A DNA stretch of 37,381 nt from Chlorobiaceae bacterium (GTDB lineage: Bacteria; Bacteroidota; Chlorobiia; Chlorobiales; Chlorobiaceae): contig JAAXWL010000015.1 of NCBI GenBank assembly GCA_013334975.1, positions 1-37,381 of the forward strand, given 5' to 3'. Below the pieces are notes generated by a model, which was not told the origin of the DNA, made no database searches, and saw only the letters and a list, made by a program, of their open reading frames with translations. Each line of letters starts with the position of its first letter. Positions within the stretch are counted from its first letter, which is position 1. The translations under genes and the position numbers were made by a program. Shown in pieces: positions 7,831 to 15,432 of the stretch.

Positions 7831-9378
7831 TCAGGTTTCGAGCGCTGCAAGCAATGCGGCCAAAGAGACTTCGCCTTCGGTGTCGATATCGATGCAGAGG
7901 GCTTTTTCATCTCCATCAGGCGGAATGTTGGCATGAATCTGGGCCTGGAGAACCTCAAGATCGGCCTCCGATGCATCGAGGGCTTCGGCATGACGGGCGC
8001 GTACACGCTCACGCAGCAGTTCTGCAGGAGCATGAAAGCGCAGGATACGGCAGGGGCTGTTCATCGATGAGGCCAGGCGGATAAAGGGCATTCTGAGGTT
8101 TCTGAAGAGGAAGGTGGCATCGACGATAACCGGAAAACCACCCGAAAGGGCCGATGAAGCCTCCGAAAGCATGGTGTCGTAGGTTTTGCCGGTTGCTTCG
8201 GGCGTATAGATATCGATCCCTTTGGAAGCGCTGCGTTCCGTGGTTTCAATGCCGAAAAGGCGCTTTCGTTCAACATCGGAGCGAATGTGGATGAATCCGC
8301 CCAGGTCGGCCAGTTTTGAGGAGAACCACGACTTGCCGGTTCCGGATACCCCCTGGGTGAGCACCAAGAGTGGTTGATGATGGTGTGTGTAACCCTGGGC
8401 AAGAGCGATGTATGAGAGATGTTCGGCAAGCGTCGCCGATTGTTCGGATTCAGAGGACTCCTGACCGAGGCGGATCGAGGTAACCTTTGCACGCACCATG
8501 GCCCGGTAGACGCAATAGAATCTTAACACCCGGAGCCCATCATAATCACCGCTTTTTTCAAGCCAGGCATTCAGGAAGTGCCACGCCAGTTCAGGCTTGC
8601 TGGAATGTGCAAGATCCATGAAAAGGAAAGCGACGTCGCTCATGATGTCGATGATGCTGAGCGCAGGATTAAACTCTATGCAGTCGAAGATCATGGTCCG
8701 GCCATTGCGGATGACCATGTTCCCGGTATGCATGTCTCCGTGGCACTCCCGTACCATGCCGATGGCTTTGCGCTCCCGGAGAACACCCGTGAGTCGTCGC
8801 TGCTCGGCGATCGTCCAGTGACGCAGTCGTTCGATTGTGCATCGCTCTTCGATCGAACGGGCAACCTCTTCGGTCAGATCCAGATTTTCAAGCATCGGCT
8901 TGATCAGGAGTTCGGGATCTCCGAAGAGCGAGGAAGGATCGGCTCGCTGGATGGACGCATGGAATGCGGCAATCACTGCCGCCGCATCTTCGATCTCACG
9001 GGGGCCGGTCTCACCTTTCCGGAGGAGGGTGTCGAGTTCCTGTGTTCTGTCGAACTGCACCATTCGGATGACATAATCGATCACTTTGCCATGGCCTCCG
9101 ATATGGATATTTTTGCCGTCCTGGGTAACGGGAAGCACCTCGAGATAGAGATCGGGGCAGAGCCGACGGTTGAGACGAAGCTCCTGGTAGCAGAAGTGCT
9201 GTCGCCGCCCGATGGATGAAAAGTCGAGGAAGCCCAGATTCACCGGTTTCTTGAGCTTGTAAGCCCAGGCGCCAGTCAGGAAAATCCAGGAGATATGGGT
9301 CTCGACCACTTCGATCTCAGGCGAGGTATGATGAGGATATGCCTTCGGATTCCGGAGGGCTTCGGCTGCCGGGTTCAT
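7831..9378 (-). CDS. bifunctional aminoglycoside-phosphotransferase-like / P-loop kinase fusion
   Basis: A 515-aa soluble protein with two kinase-like halves. The N-terminal half (about 1-320) is an APH/choline-kinase fold without obvious drug specificity: VRECHGDMHTGNMV holds the catalytic loop (His-Gly-Asp, near residue 213), and FDCIEFNPALSIIDIMSDVAFLFMDL the metal-binding Asp. The C-terminal half (about 335-515) has a Walker A motif GVSGTGKSW (near residue 343), RSDVERKRLFG, and the lid-like RVRARHAEALDASEADLEVLQAQ, as in gluconate-kinase/zeta-toxin-type P-loop kinases. Databases usually call such proteins 'bifunctional APH/ATP-binding protein' with no known substrate. It is transcribed opposite to its neighbours. 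The start ATG (CAT at 9376-9378) gives a sensible N-terminus. Confidence 0.85.
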   Translation of the reverse strand: MNPAAEALRNPKAYPHHTSPEIEVVETHISWIFLTGAWAYKLKKPVNLGFLDFSSIGRRQHFCYQELRLNRRLCPDLYLEVLPVTQDGKNIHIGGHGKVIDYVIRMVQFDRTQELDTLLRKGETGPREIEDAAAVIAAFHASIQRADPSSLFGDPELLIKPMLENLDLTEEVARSIEERCTIERLRHWTIAEQRRLTGVLRERKAIGMVRECHGDMHTGNMVIRNGRTMIFDCIEFNPALSIIDIMSDVAFLFMDLAHSSKPELAWHFLNAWLEKSGDYDGLRVLRFYCVYRAMVRAKVTSIRLGQESSESEQSATLAEHLSYIALAQGYTHHHQPLLVLTQGVSGTGKSWFSSKLADLGGFIHIRSDVERKRLFGIETTERSASKGIDIYTPEATGKTYDTMLSEASSALSGGFPVIVDATFLFRNLRMPFIRLASSMNSPCRILRFHAPAELLRERVRARHAEALDASEADLEVLQAQIHANIPPDGDEKALCIDIDTEGEVSLAALLAALET

Positions 9379-9526
9379 GGTACAGGATTGTTGTTCAGTG
9401 CATCTTTGGGAGGGTTATTCCGGAAGCGAGCTCCTCTTTCAACGTAGTGAAAAAAAACGGGAATAGGGAATAGGGAAACCCAGTGCCCAAGTACCCATTA
9501 CCCAGTCCTGTCGTGTCATGATTAAA

Positions 9527-9787
9527 CTGACGTATGATACAGAGCCATTGATTTTATCCAAATCCAAATCGGTATCGGTATCGAAATTGATTATTTAGTG
9601 TAAAAAAACAGAAAACCGGTCTGTGGCTGTATCTGTCGAATTATCAAATACTTATCACAATAAACCACAAAAAATCCAGGTGAGTTATAATCAGCTTTTT
9701 CAAGAGGAACTCGATACCGATACCGATTTGGATACCGATTTCGATGATAAAAGAAAATCTGACTATTTACCGTTGACACGCCACTAG
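9527..9787. repeat. dispersed ~260-bp repeat, copy A (GATACC-armed element)
   Basis: First of three copies (others at 14025 and 16875). It begins near CTGACGTA, runs through TTTTATCCAAATC and ends near CCGTTGACACGCCACTAG. It has a perfect 21-bp inverted repeat (9564-9584 against 9711-9731) built of 6-bp units, core CGGTATCGGTATCGA / TCGATACCGATACCG. The centre holds conserved ACAGAAAACCGGTCT, TTATCACAATAA and GTGAGTTATAATCAGC. Copies are 70-80 percent alike by eye. No protein-coding signal is convincing; the ORF at 9591 is a by-product. It may be a non-autonomous element or a structured repeat. Confidence 0.85.
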
Positions 9788-9916
9788 TCCTCAGTCCCCA
9801 TTACCTATTCCCCAGCCCTCGTGTTCATGGTTTGTTAAAAAAAAATGTAAATTCTGTAACTTACTGCCAGCCTTCATTTTTTCGCATCAATATCTGTAAT
9901 CAGGAGCGTTATCATT

Positions 9917-10351
9917 GTGATACAGCTTTCCAGGATTCTTTGCCCGACCGATTATTCTGTAGCTTCCGACAAGGCCGTCAGGTATGCTATTGACTTGGCC
10001 AGGCGTGTTCATGCGCACGTTCGTTTTCTGCATATTCAGGAAGTCTCATCCAGCACGAACTCGGGTGACGACGACGATTCATCGATGCCTGAAAGCTTCA
10101 CCCGGTTGCTTATCGCGGAAAAAAAGAGAGGATTGCAGGTCGATGTGAAAGTTATCAGCGGAACCCCGACCGATATGATCATAAGTCAGGCCAGAGTCTG
10201 GTTTGCTGACCTGATTGTCATTGGCTCTCATGGCCGCAGTGGTCTCATGAGACTCGTCATGGGCAGTGTGGCCGAAGCGGTGTTTCGTTCCGCTTCAATT
10301 CCTGTGCTGATCATCAAGCAGGATGTCATCGACAAGACCCTCGCACTATAA
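9917..10351 (+). CDS. universal stress protein, UspA family
   Basis: A 144-aa single-domain Usp of the ATP-binding type. The N-terminal strand is ILCPTDYSVASDKAVRYAIDLA, and the C-terminal nucleotide loop GSHGRSGLMRLVMGSVAEAV follows the G-2x-G-9x-G(S/T) pattern, so ATP binding is expected. A short insert with SSTNSGDDDDSS lies between strand 2 and helix 2. The start is GTG at 9917, supported by AGGAG at 9902-9906 with suitable spacing. Role: cytosolic stress or energy-starvation response, not definable further. The stop is 38 nt before fumarase on the same strand with no terminator between, so cotranscription is plausible. Confidence 0.92.
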   Translation: MIQLSRILCPTDYSVASDKAVRYAIDLARRVHAHVRFLHIQEVSSSTNSGDDDDSSMPESFTRLLIAEKKRGLQVDVKVISGTPTDMIISQARVWFADLIVIGSHGRSGLMRLVMGSVAEAVFRSASIPVLIIKQDVIDKTLAL

Positions 10352-10389
10352 TTGTTCAACAATATCGTTCACCACAAGCTTCCCCGTTT

Positions 10390-11922
10390 ATGAAACAGTT
10401 CAGGGACTCAATGATCGCTTTGATCACCGAGACCTCCGCCAATCTTCCGAGCGATGTCCGTCAGGCTATTGACAATGCTTTCGGAAAGGAAACGCCCGAT
10501 TCGAGGGCGGGGCTCGCCATGTCAGCCATCACGCTCAACATCGACATGGCGGTCGATTCCGTCGCTCCGGTCTGCCAGGATACCGGTATGCCCACCTTTT
10601 TCGTCCATGCGCCGAAAGGGGCTGACCTGCTTGCTATGAAAAAGGATATCGAGTCGGCCATTATCGAGGCGACCCGAACCGGCAAGCTTCGCCCGAATGC
10701 GGTCGATTCACTGACCGGCAAGAACTCCGGTAACAACCTCGGCGAACATGTGCCGGTCATCCATTTCGAACCCTGGGAGCGAGAGGAGATCGAGGTCAAG
10801 CTCATTCTCAAAGGTGGCGGCTGTGAAAACAAGAACATACAGTACTCATTGCCTGCCGAAATTCCGGGACTCGGTCGTGCGGCAAGAGATATCGATGGGG
10901 TGCGCAAGTGCATCCTTCATGCCGTCTATCAGGCACAGGGTCAGGGGTGCAGCCCCGGCTTCATCGGCGTCGGCATCGGCGGCGATCGTACCAGCGGCTT
11001 CGAGTTGGCCAAAAAGCAGCTTCTCCGTACAGTGGACGATACTAATACCGATCCGGCACTGGCCAGTCTCGAAGAGGAGATTCTCGACAAATGCAACCGC
11101 CTGAACATCGGGCCGATGGGCTTTGTCGGGCAGGTGACGCTGCTTGGCTGCAAGATCGGCAAATCGCATCGTGTACCGGCCAGCTTTTTCGTATCGGTTG
11201 CCTACAACTGCTGGGCCTATCGCAGGCTTGGCGTTCTGGTCGATCCTGCCGAAGGCGCCATCACCGAGTGGCAGTACCGCTATCCCGGCGAGATCAAGCG
11301 CATGTCCAGAGGCGCAGGCATACCGCTGACTGGCAATGAGGTGGTGCTCAGGGCTCCGATAAGCGAAGAGACCATCAGGTCGCTCAGCGTTGGCGACATC
11401 GTCATTGTCGAGGGTGAAATGCACACTGGACGTGATGCCTTCCACCACTACGTGATGCATCACGATCTTCCCGAAGGGCTCGATACCCGTGGAGGCATCA
11501 TTTACCATTGCGGCCCGGTGATGCTCAGGAACGAAGCGGGCGAATATACCGTCAATGCGGCAGGCCCGACCACCTCGATTCGCGAGGAGCCATACCAGGC
11601 TGATGTAATCGAAAAGCTCGGTCTTCGTGCCGTGATCGGCAAGGGGGGTATGGGTCCGAAAACGCTGGCAGGCCTCCAGAAACACGGTGCGGTCTATCTG
11701 AACGCCATCGGAGGTGCGGCTCAGTATTATGCACGGTGCATCGAAAAGGTGACCGGCGTCGATTTTCTTGAAGAGATGGGGGTGCCGGAGGCGATGTGGC
11801 ACTTGCAGGCAAAGGCATTCCCGTGCATCGTTACGATGGACGCTCATGGCAACAGCCTCCACCAGCAGGTCTATGAAGACTCCTTCAGCATTCTCGAAAC
11901 CCTCGGGAGCGCTAAGGAGTGA
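10390..11922 (+). CDS. fumA: fumarate hydratase, class I (iron-sulfur), single chain
   Basis: A 510-aa cytosolic enzyme interconverting fumarate and malate with a 4Fe-4S cluster. The N-terminal alpha part carries CQDTGMPTFFVHAPKG (Cys62), GKNSGNNLGEHVP, GGGCENKN (Cys145) and GCSPGFIGVGIGGDR (Cys187). The C-terminal beta part carries GEMHTGRDAFHHYV, IIYHCGPVM, GPTTSIRE and IGKGGMGPKTLAGLQKHGAVYL. Probable cluster ligands are Cys62, Cys187 and Cys254 or Cys274 (inferred from spacing). Fusion of alpha and beta parts and length match class I single-chain fumarases. In green sulfur bacteria the enzyme works towards fumarate in the reductive TCA cycle. The next gene also handles C4/C3 acids. Oxygen sensitivity of the cluster fits an anaerobe. 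Confidence 0.95.
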   Translation: MKQFRDSMIALITETSANLPSDVRQAIDNAFGKETPDSRAGLAMSAITLNIDMAVDSVAPVCQDTGMPTFFVHAPKGADLLAMKKDIESAIIEATRTGKLRPNAVDSLTGKNSGNNLGEHVPVIHFEPWEREEIEVKLILKGGGCENKNIQYSLPAEIPGLGRAARDIDGVRKCILHAVYQAQGQGCSPGFIGVGIGGDRTSGFELAKKQLLRTVDDTNTDPALASLEEEILDKCNRLNIGPMGFVGQVTLLGCKIGKSHRVPASFFVSVAYNCWAYRRLGVLVDPAEGAITEWQYRYPGEIKRMSRGAGIPLTGNEVVLRAPISEETIRSLSVGDIVIVEGEMHTGRDAFHHYVMHHDLPEGLDTRGGIIYHCGPVMLRNEAGEYTVNAAGPTTSIREEPYQADVIEKLGLRAVIGKGGMGPKTLAGLQKHGAVYLNAIGGAAQYYARCIEKVTGVDFLEEMGVPEAMWHLQAKAFPCIVTMDAHGNSLHQQVYEDSFSILETLGSAKE

Positions 11923-12031
11923 GAGCCGGCAGCTTTCCGGGAAAAGGAAGAGTCAGCCGCTACGTCTGATCCGGGTGATGGATTGATGCGGCGGTTGCAG
12001 AGGATCAGTAAATAACCAACGAAAGCGTTTT

Positions 12032-13912
12032 ATGAAAAAAATACGGTTTATGGATGTCTCTTTCCGTGACGGTTTTCAGTCATGTTACGGAGCAAGGGTC
12101 AAAACCGAGGATTTCCTGCCGGTGCTCGAAGCGGCAGTCGAGGCGGGAACCGATAACTTCGAGGTCGGCGGTGGAGCTCGCTTCCAGAGTCTCTATTTTT
12201 ATTGTCAGGAGGATGCCTTCGACATGATGGATGCCTGTCGTCGTGTGGTAGGGCCGGATATCAATCTTCAGACCCTTTCAAGGGGCGCTAACGTCGTCGG
12301 CCTTGTTTCGCAGTCGCGTGACATCATCGATCTTCATGCCAGGCTCTTCAAAAAGCACGGTATCAGTACCATCCGCAACTTCGATGCCCTCATGGATGTG
12401 CGCAACCTTGCCTGGTCAGGCCAGTGCATCGTCAATGCGGGGCTGAAGCACCAGGTTGTGGTTGCCCTGATGGGGCTTCCGCCGGGCCTGAACGAGTCCT
12501 ATTGCCATACCCATCAGTTCTACCTCGACAAGCTCAGGGAGATTCTTGACGCAGGCATTCCTTTCGACAGTGTGGCATTCAAGGATGCTTCCGGCACCAC
12601 CACTCCTGCGGTTGTCTACGAGACGGTCAAAGGAGCCAGGAATATGCTGCCCGAAGGCACGGTGCTTGAATTCCATACCCACGATACCGCCGGCATGGGT
12701 GTAGCCTGCAACTATGCCGCCATCGAAGCAGGCATCGACATCATCGACCTGGCCATGGCGCCGGTCAGCGGCGGCACGGCCGAGGTGGACATCCTCACCA
12801 TGTGGCACCGCCTGCGCGGCACCGACTACACGCTCGACATCGACCACGAGAAGTACCTCAACGTCGAGGCGATGTTCATCGAGCACATGGACAAATATTA
12901 CATGCCGCCGGAAGCCAAGGAGGTTAACCCCGTCATACCGTTCTCGCCTATGCCGGGCGGCGCTCTGACGGCCAATACGCAGATGATGCGTGATCACGAT
13001 ACCCTGCATTTTTTCCCTGAGGTGATTCGCAACATGCGCGAGGTGGTGGCCAAAGGCGGTTTCGGCGCTTCGGTTACCCCGGTATCCCAGTTCTATTTCC
13101 AGCAGGCCTTCGCCAACACCGTGCAGGGCCCCTGGAAGAAGATCGTCGATGGTTACGGACGGATGGTGCTCGGCTATTTCGGTAAAACGCCAGCCACTCC
13201 CGACCCCGAGGTGGTGCAGCTCGCTGCCGAACAGCTCGGACTGGAGCCAACCGTGCAGGATGTTCACGACATCAACGATCGCAACCCTGATCTCGGTATC
13301 GAGCATAACACGAAGCTGCTCGAAGAGGCGCATCTTCCGGTAACTGACGAAAATATTTTTATTGCCGCGACCTGTGGTGCCAAAGGCATCGCTTTCCTCA
13401 AGGGCGACCAGCCCAACGGCATTCGCTACAAGGCTGACATCAAGGCCGAGACAGAAGCCAAAAAGGATGAAGAAGAGCTGAAAGTCACCTCTCACGGCAA
13501 CTCCCTGCAGGATCGTTTGCAGGAGCTTATCAGGCCTGCCTCACGCGGGTTGTCGGGTAACTATCTCGTCATGGTTGATGGCAAATCCTTTAATGTGGTG
13601 ATTGCCGATGGCGTGGCCATGGCCCAGTCGGTTGTGCCTGGAGCCCAGCCCTTTGTGATGCCTATGGCCGTGGCTCCGGCTATCGTCCAGCAGCACCGAG
13701 GCACACCGGTCATGCCATCGATGCCCGGCACGGTTTTCAAAATGGAGGTTGAAGCCGGTCAGAAGGTGACCGCAGGCCAGGAGGTCGCGGTCATGGAGGC
13801 CATGAAGATGGAGTCCCCGGTCAAATCGCCCGTTTCGGGAATCGTCACGGTTGTCCTCTTCAAGCCCGGAGACACCGTCGGCGCCAACCAGCCGCTGCTG
13901 TACATCGAGTGA
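12032..13912 (+). CDS. pyruvate carboxylase subunit B / oxaloacetate decarboxylase alpha-type biotin carboxyltransferase
   Basis: A 626-aa biotin-carrying carboxyltransferase. Residues 1-300 form the HMGL-like TIM barrel with SFRDGFQS (usually LRDxxQS), FKDASGTTTPAVV (candidate carbamylated Lys region) and EFHTHDTAGMGVACNYAA with the metal-binding HTHD. The PYC/OADA conserved domain follows (MPGGALTANTQM, VTPVSQFY). The C-terminus is a biotinyl domain: MPSMPGTVFKMEV and EAMKMESPV, biotin Lys about residue 592, 34 from the end. No biotin carboxylase (subunit A) or membrane OadB partner is in the window, so the choice between pyruvate carboxylase and oxaloacetate decarboxylase or transcarboxylase is open. 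Position after fumarase suggests a role in oxaloacetate/pyruvate exchange around the reductive TCA cycle. It ends with a strong terminator. Confidence 0.88.
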   Translation: MKKIRFMDVSFRDGFQSCYGARVKTEDFLPVLEAAVEAGTDNFEVGGGARFQSLYFYCQEDAFDMMDACRRVVGPDINLQTLSRGANVVGLVSQSRDIIDLHARLFKKHGISTIRNFDALMDVRNLAWSGQCIVNAGLKHQVVVALMGLPPGLNESYCHTHQFYLDKLREILDAGIPFDSVAFKDASGTTTPAVVYETVKGARNMLPEGTVLEFHTHDTAGMGVACNYAAIEAGIDIIDLAMAPVSGGTAEVDILTMWHRLRGTDYTLDIDHEKYLNVEAMFIEHMDKYYMPPEAKEVNPVIPFSPMPGGALTANTQMMRDHDTLHFFPEVIRNMREVVAKGGFGASVTPVSQFYFQQAFANTVQGPWKKIVDGYGRMVLGYFGKTPATPDPEVVQLAAEQLGLEPTVQDVHDINDRNPDLGIEHNTKLLEEAHLPVTDENIFIAATCGAKGIAFLKGDQPNGIRYKADIKAETEAKKDEEELKVTSHGNSLQDRLQELIRPASRGLSGNYLVMVDGKSFNVVIADGVAMAQSVVPGAQPFVMPMAVAPAIVQQHRGTPVMPSMPGTVFKMEVEAGQKVTAGQEVAVMEAMKMESPVKSPVSGIVTVVLFKPGDTVGANQPLLYIE

Positions 13913-13953
13913 TACGTGGTTAACATCTCGTATGTTTCGGGATTTCTCTGTAG

Positions 13954-13982
13954 GGGCAGACCTGTGTGTCTGCCCTTTTTTT
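13954..13982 (+). terminator. rho-independent terminator of the carboxyltransferase gene
   Basis: GGGCAGAC (13954-13961) and GTCTGCCC (13968-13975) form a perfect 8-bp GC-rich stem with a 6-nt loop, followed by seven T. It starts 42 nt after the stop codon. Confidence 0.93.
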
Positions 13983-14024
13983 ATGCCCCGCCAATCATGG
14001 CAGTAGTGTTATATCACCCTTAAG

Positions 14025-14281
14025 CTGACGTATATTCAGGAGCCCTTATTTTATCCAAATCGAAATCGGTATCGGTATCGAAATCGATTATTTATTGTGA
14101 AAACAGAAAACCGGTCTCTGATTTTATTTATTTAATTATAAAATAGTTATCACAATAAGTCACTATTCTGCAGTGAGTTTTTCTTTAGCATTTTTAAGTG
14201 GAACTCGATACCGATACCGATTTGGATACTGATTTTGATGATAAAGATAATTGCGACTATTTTCCGTTGACGCGACAGTAG
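14025..14281. repeat. dispersed ~260-bp repeat, copy B
   Basis: Second copy of the element at 9527. It runs from CTGACGTATATTC to CCGTTGACGCGACAGTAG. Inverted hexamer arms are 14063-14081 and 14205-14223 (19 bp perfect). The centre keeps ACAGAAAACCGGTCTC, GTTATCACAATAAG and the GTGGAACTCGATACC junction, but the middle third has diverged. Same orientation as copies A and C. Confidence 0.85.
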
Positions 14282-14473
14282 TTTCTTTTCTGATTATGCG
14301 CTAATATTTGTGTGAGCTTTTCTGATTTGATAGGTTCGCGTGGCTCATCGCGGGTGATACTCCTGTTAAGACTCAATGATACGAGATGTTGATACTCAAT
14401 AGAAATTTGTAGATGGCAGAATTTATAAATCCCTCTATTTGCCAAATATATATCCATTTTCCATTCACTCTGT

Positions 14474-14731
14474 TTAAGCCTTGTTTACGAATTTATGCAA
14501 AATACTCGAAATCAACGTCTGGTACGGCAAGCCTTCTCTCAGGGCGATTTTCTGTAGTTCTTTCAGGTCGCGCTCAGAAATACGGATATTTACCCGTTTG
14601 TCTTTTCGGATGGTAGCACGCGCTGCGTCTTCAAGTTCCAGCTTTCGCTGTTTCAGGTCTTTAACAGAATGCCATTCATTTCGTTCAAAAGAATCCAGCA
14701 ACTCTTTTTCATCAGTATCAAAATGATTCAT
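14474..14731 (-). CDS. CopG-like antitoxin of a type II toxin-antitoxin pair
   Basis: An 85-aa protein. The N-terminal half is acidic and helical (DTDEKELLDSFERNEWHSV), and the C-terminal half has the ribbon-helix-helix-like pattern RVNIRISERDLKELQKIALREGLPYQTLISSILHKFV, typical of CopG-type antitoxins that bind DNA and neutralise a partner. It follows the toxin gene with a 4-nt ATGA overlap, so the order is toxin first, as in BrnT/BrnA modules. Expected roles: toxin neutralisation and autorepression of the operon. The family call is by pattern; a search against CopG_antitoxin profiles would settle it. Confidence 0.82.
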   Translation of the reverse strand: MNHFDTDEKELLDSFERNEWHSVKDLKQRKLELEDAARATIRKDKRVNIRISERDLKELQKIALREGLPYQTLISSILHKFVNKA

Positions 14732-15006
14732 TTTTTACTCTCCAGATATTCTTTTGTCGCTTTTCTGCTTGGAATAATCGTTTTCAGAAAAATTTCATCA
14801 ACCGTTTCTACATAAGGAACAAGGTGGATATAGTTATCGATATTCAAAACCATCATTCTTTGTCCACCATATTTTTCCTGATTTGGATGTTCAACATCGT
14901 CTATCAGGCACTCACTATCCATATAAAAAAGAATATCCTCAAAACAGATACCTCTGTTTTTTCTCAGCCACTCGTTCTTCTCTCTATTCCAGTTTATCAG
15001 TTTCAT
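14728..15006 (-). CDS. BrnT-like toxin (predicted ribonuclease)
   Basis: A 92-aa protein beginning INWNREKNEWLRKNRGICFEDI, matching the BrnT opening 'W-(D/N)-x-x-K-N-x-x-x-x-x-K-x-x-(I/V)-x-F-E-(D/E)'. It ends with IIPSRKATKEYLESKK, matching the family's terminal (I/S)-A-R-x-A-(T)-x-x-E motif. BrnT toxins are RelE-fold ribonucleases that block translation. The middle (VEHPNQEKYGGQRMMVLNIDNYIHLVPYVE) is divergent from classical BrnT, so activity is inferred. The operon promoter must lie right of 15006 on the minus strand; TTGCCA with CATAAA 15 nt away is a weak candidate. The module sits between repeat copy B and several palindromes. Confidence 0.8.
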   Translation of the reverse strand: MKLINWNREKNEWLRKNRGICFEDILFYMDSECLIDDVEHPNQEKYGGQRMMVLNIDNYIHLVPYVETVDEIFLKTIIPSRKATKEYLESKK

Positions 15007-15073
15007 GAGACTAATTTATGGCATGGTGTGCACTTTGGCAACAGATTTATGCGGATTTAGCGTTGAAACACAT

Positions 15074-15106
15074 CACCTGTCCACCCGAAGATCGGGTGGA
15101 CAGGTG
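15074..15106. repeat. 15-bp perfect hairpin
   Basis: CACCTGTCCACCCGA (15074-15088) and TCGGGTGGACAGGTG (15092-15106) are exact reverse complements around a 3-nt loop. No T-run follows on either strand. It lies 68 nt upstream of the toxin gene start, in a gap rich in palindromes. Confidence 0.75.
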
Positions 15107-15194
15107 TGTTCGCCCTTCCCCAAACCTCACCATATCAGGCCAGACACACAGATCTGCATCTACAGTTCACTGTTTGTTCAGTGAGATGGCGAAA

Positions 15195-15240
15195 CCTGGG
15201 AGCGCGGAGCTCCAGCTCGGCACATTGAGCCAACGGCTCC
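15195..15240 (+). repeat. short palindromic dispersed repeat (CCTGGGAGCGC family), copy 1
   Basis: CCTGGGAGCGCGGAGCTCCA continuing to GCTCGGC, then a tail CATTGAGCCAACGG. The same core recurs reversed at 15335-15361 (with different central bases) and again at 27579-27620 together with the tail. The central GGAGCTCC is self-complementary. It resembles REP-like short palindromes seen in many genomes. Confidence 0.7.
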
Positions 15241-15310
15241 GGATCATTCAAGCAAATCAGGGAAGCAAGTCTGCGTTCACATTTCTACATATAAAGAGAG
15301 AAGATGCTGT

Positions 15311-15362
15311 CCCGAAAAAGTTCGGGACGGATGCCAAGCTGGAGCTTGGCGTTCCCAGGGGT
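15311..15362 (-). repeat. double hairpin containing a reversed copy of the CCTGGGAGCGC-type repeat
   Basis: Two adjacent hairpins: GTCCCGAA/TTCGGGAC (15311-15318 with 15323-15330) and GCCAAGCT/AGCTTGGC (15335-15342 with 15345-15352). On the minus strand the second reads CCTGGGAACGCCAAGCTCCA then GCTTGGC, matching the 15195 core at about 22 of 27 positions. Together with copy 1 it makes an inverted pair about 95 nt apart. Confidence 0.65.
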
Positions 15363-15393
15363 GGACGTCAGAAAACAGTGTTTTTCATACAAA

Positions 15394-15422
15394 TTGACGA
15401 AATGATCTTAAATTTGTATATT
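15394..15422 (+). promoter_or_regulatory. sigma70-like promoter ahead of the decayed AAA ATPase gene
   Basis: TTGACG (15394-15399), 17-nt spacer, TATATT (15417-15422): five of six matches in each hexamer at ideal spacing. It points to the start of the DUF4143 ATPase frame about 15433-15466. Activity is inferred. Confidence 0.5.
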
Positions 15423-15432
15423 TTTCGTTATA

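Noticed and set aside
9564-9751. GATACC repeats as a CRISPR array
   Set aside because: Units are 6 bp, in inverted arms, without spacers; the structure recurs as a whole at three sites.
10846-11862. 338-aa minus-strand ORF inside fumarase
   Set aside because: Mirror ORF of a GC-rich gene; the plus-strand protein has all class I fumarase motifs.
12416-13495. 359-aa minus-strand ORF
   Set aside because: Shadow of the biotin carboxyltransferase.
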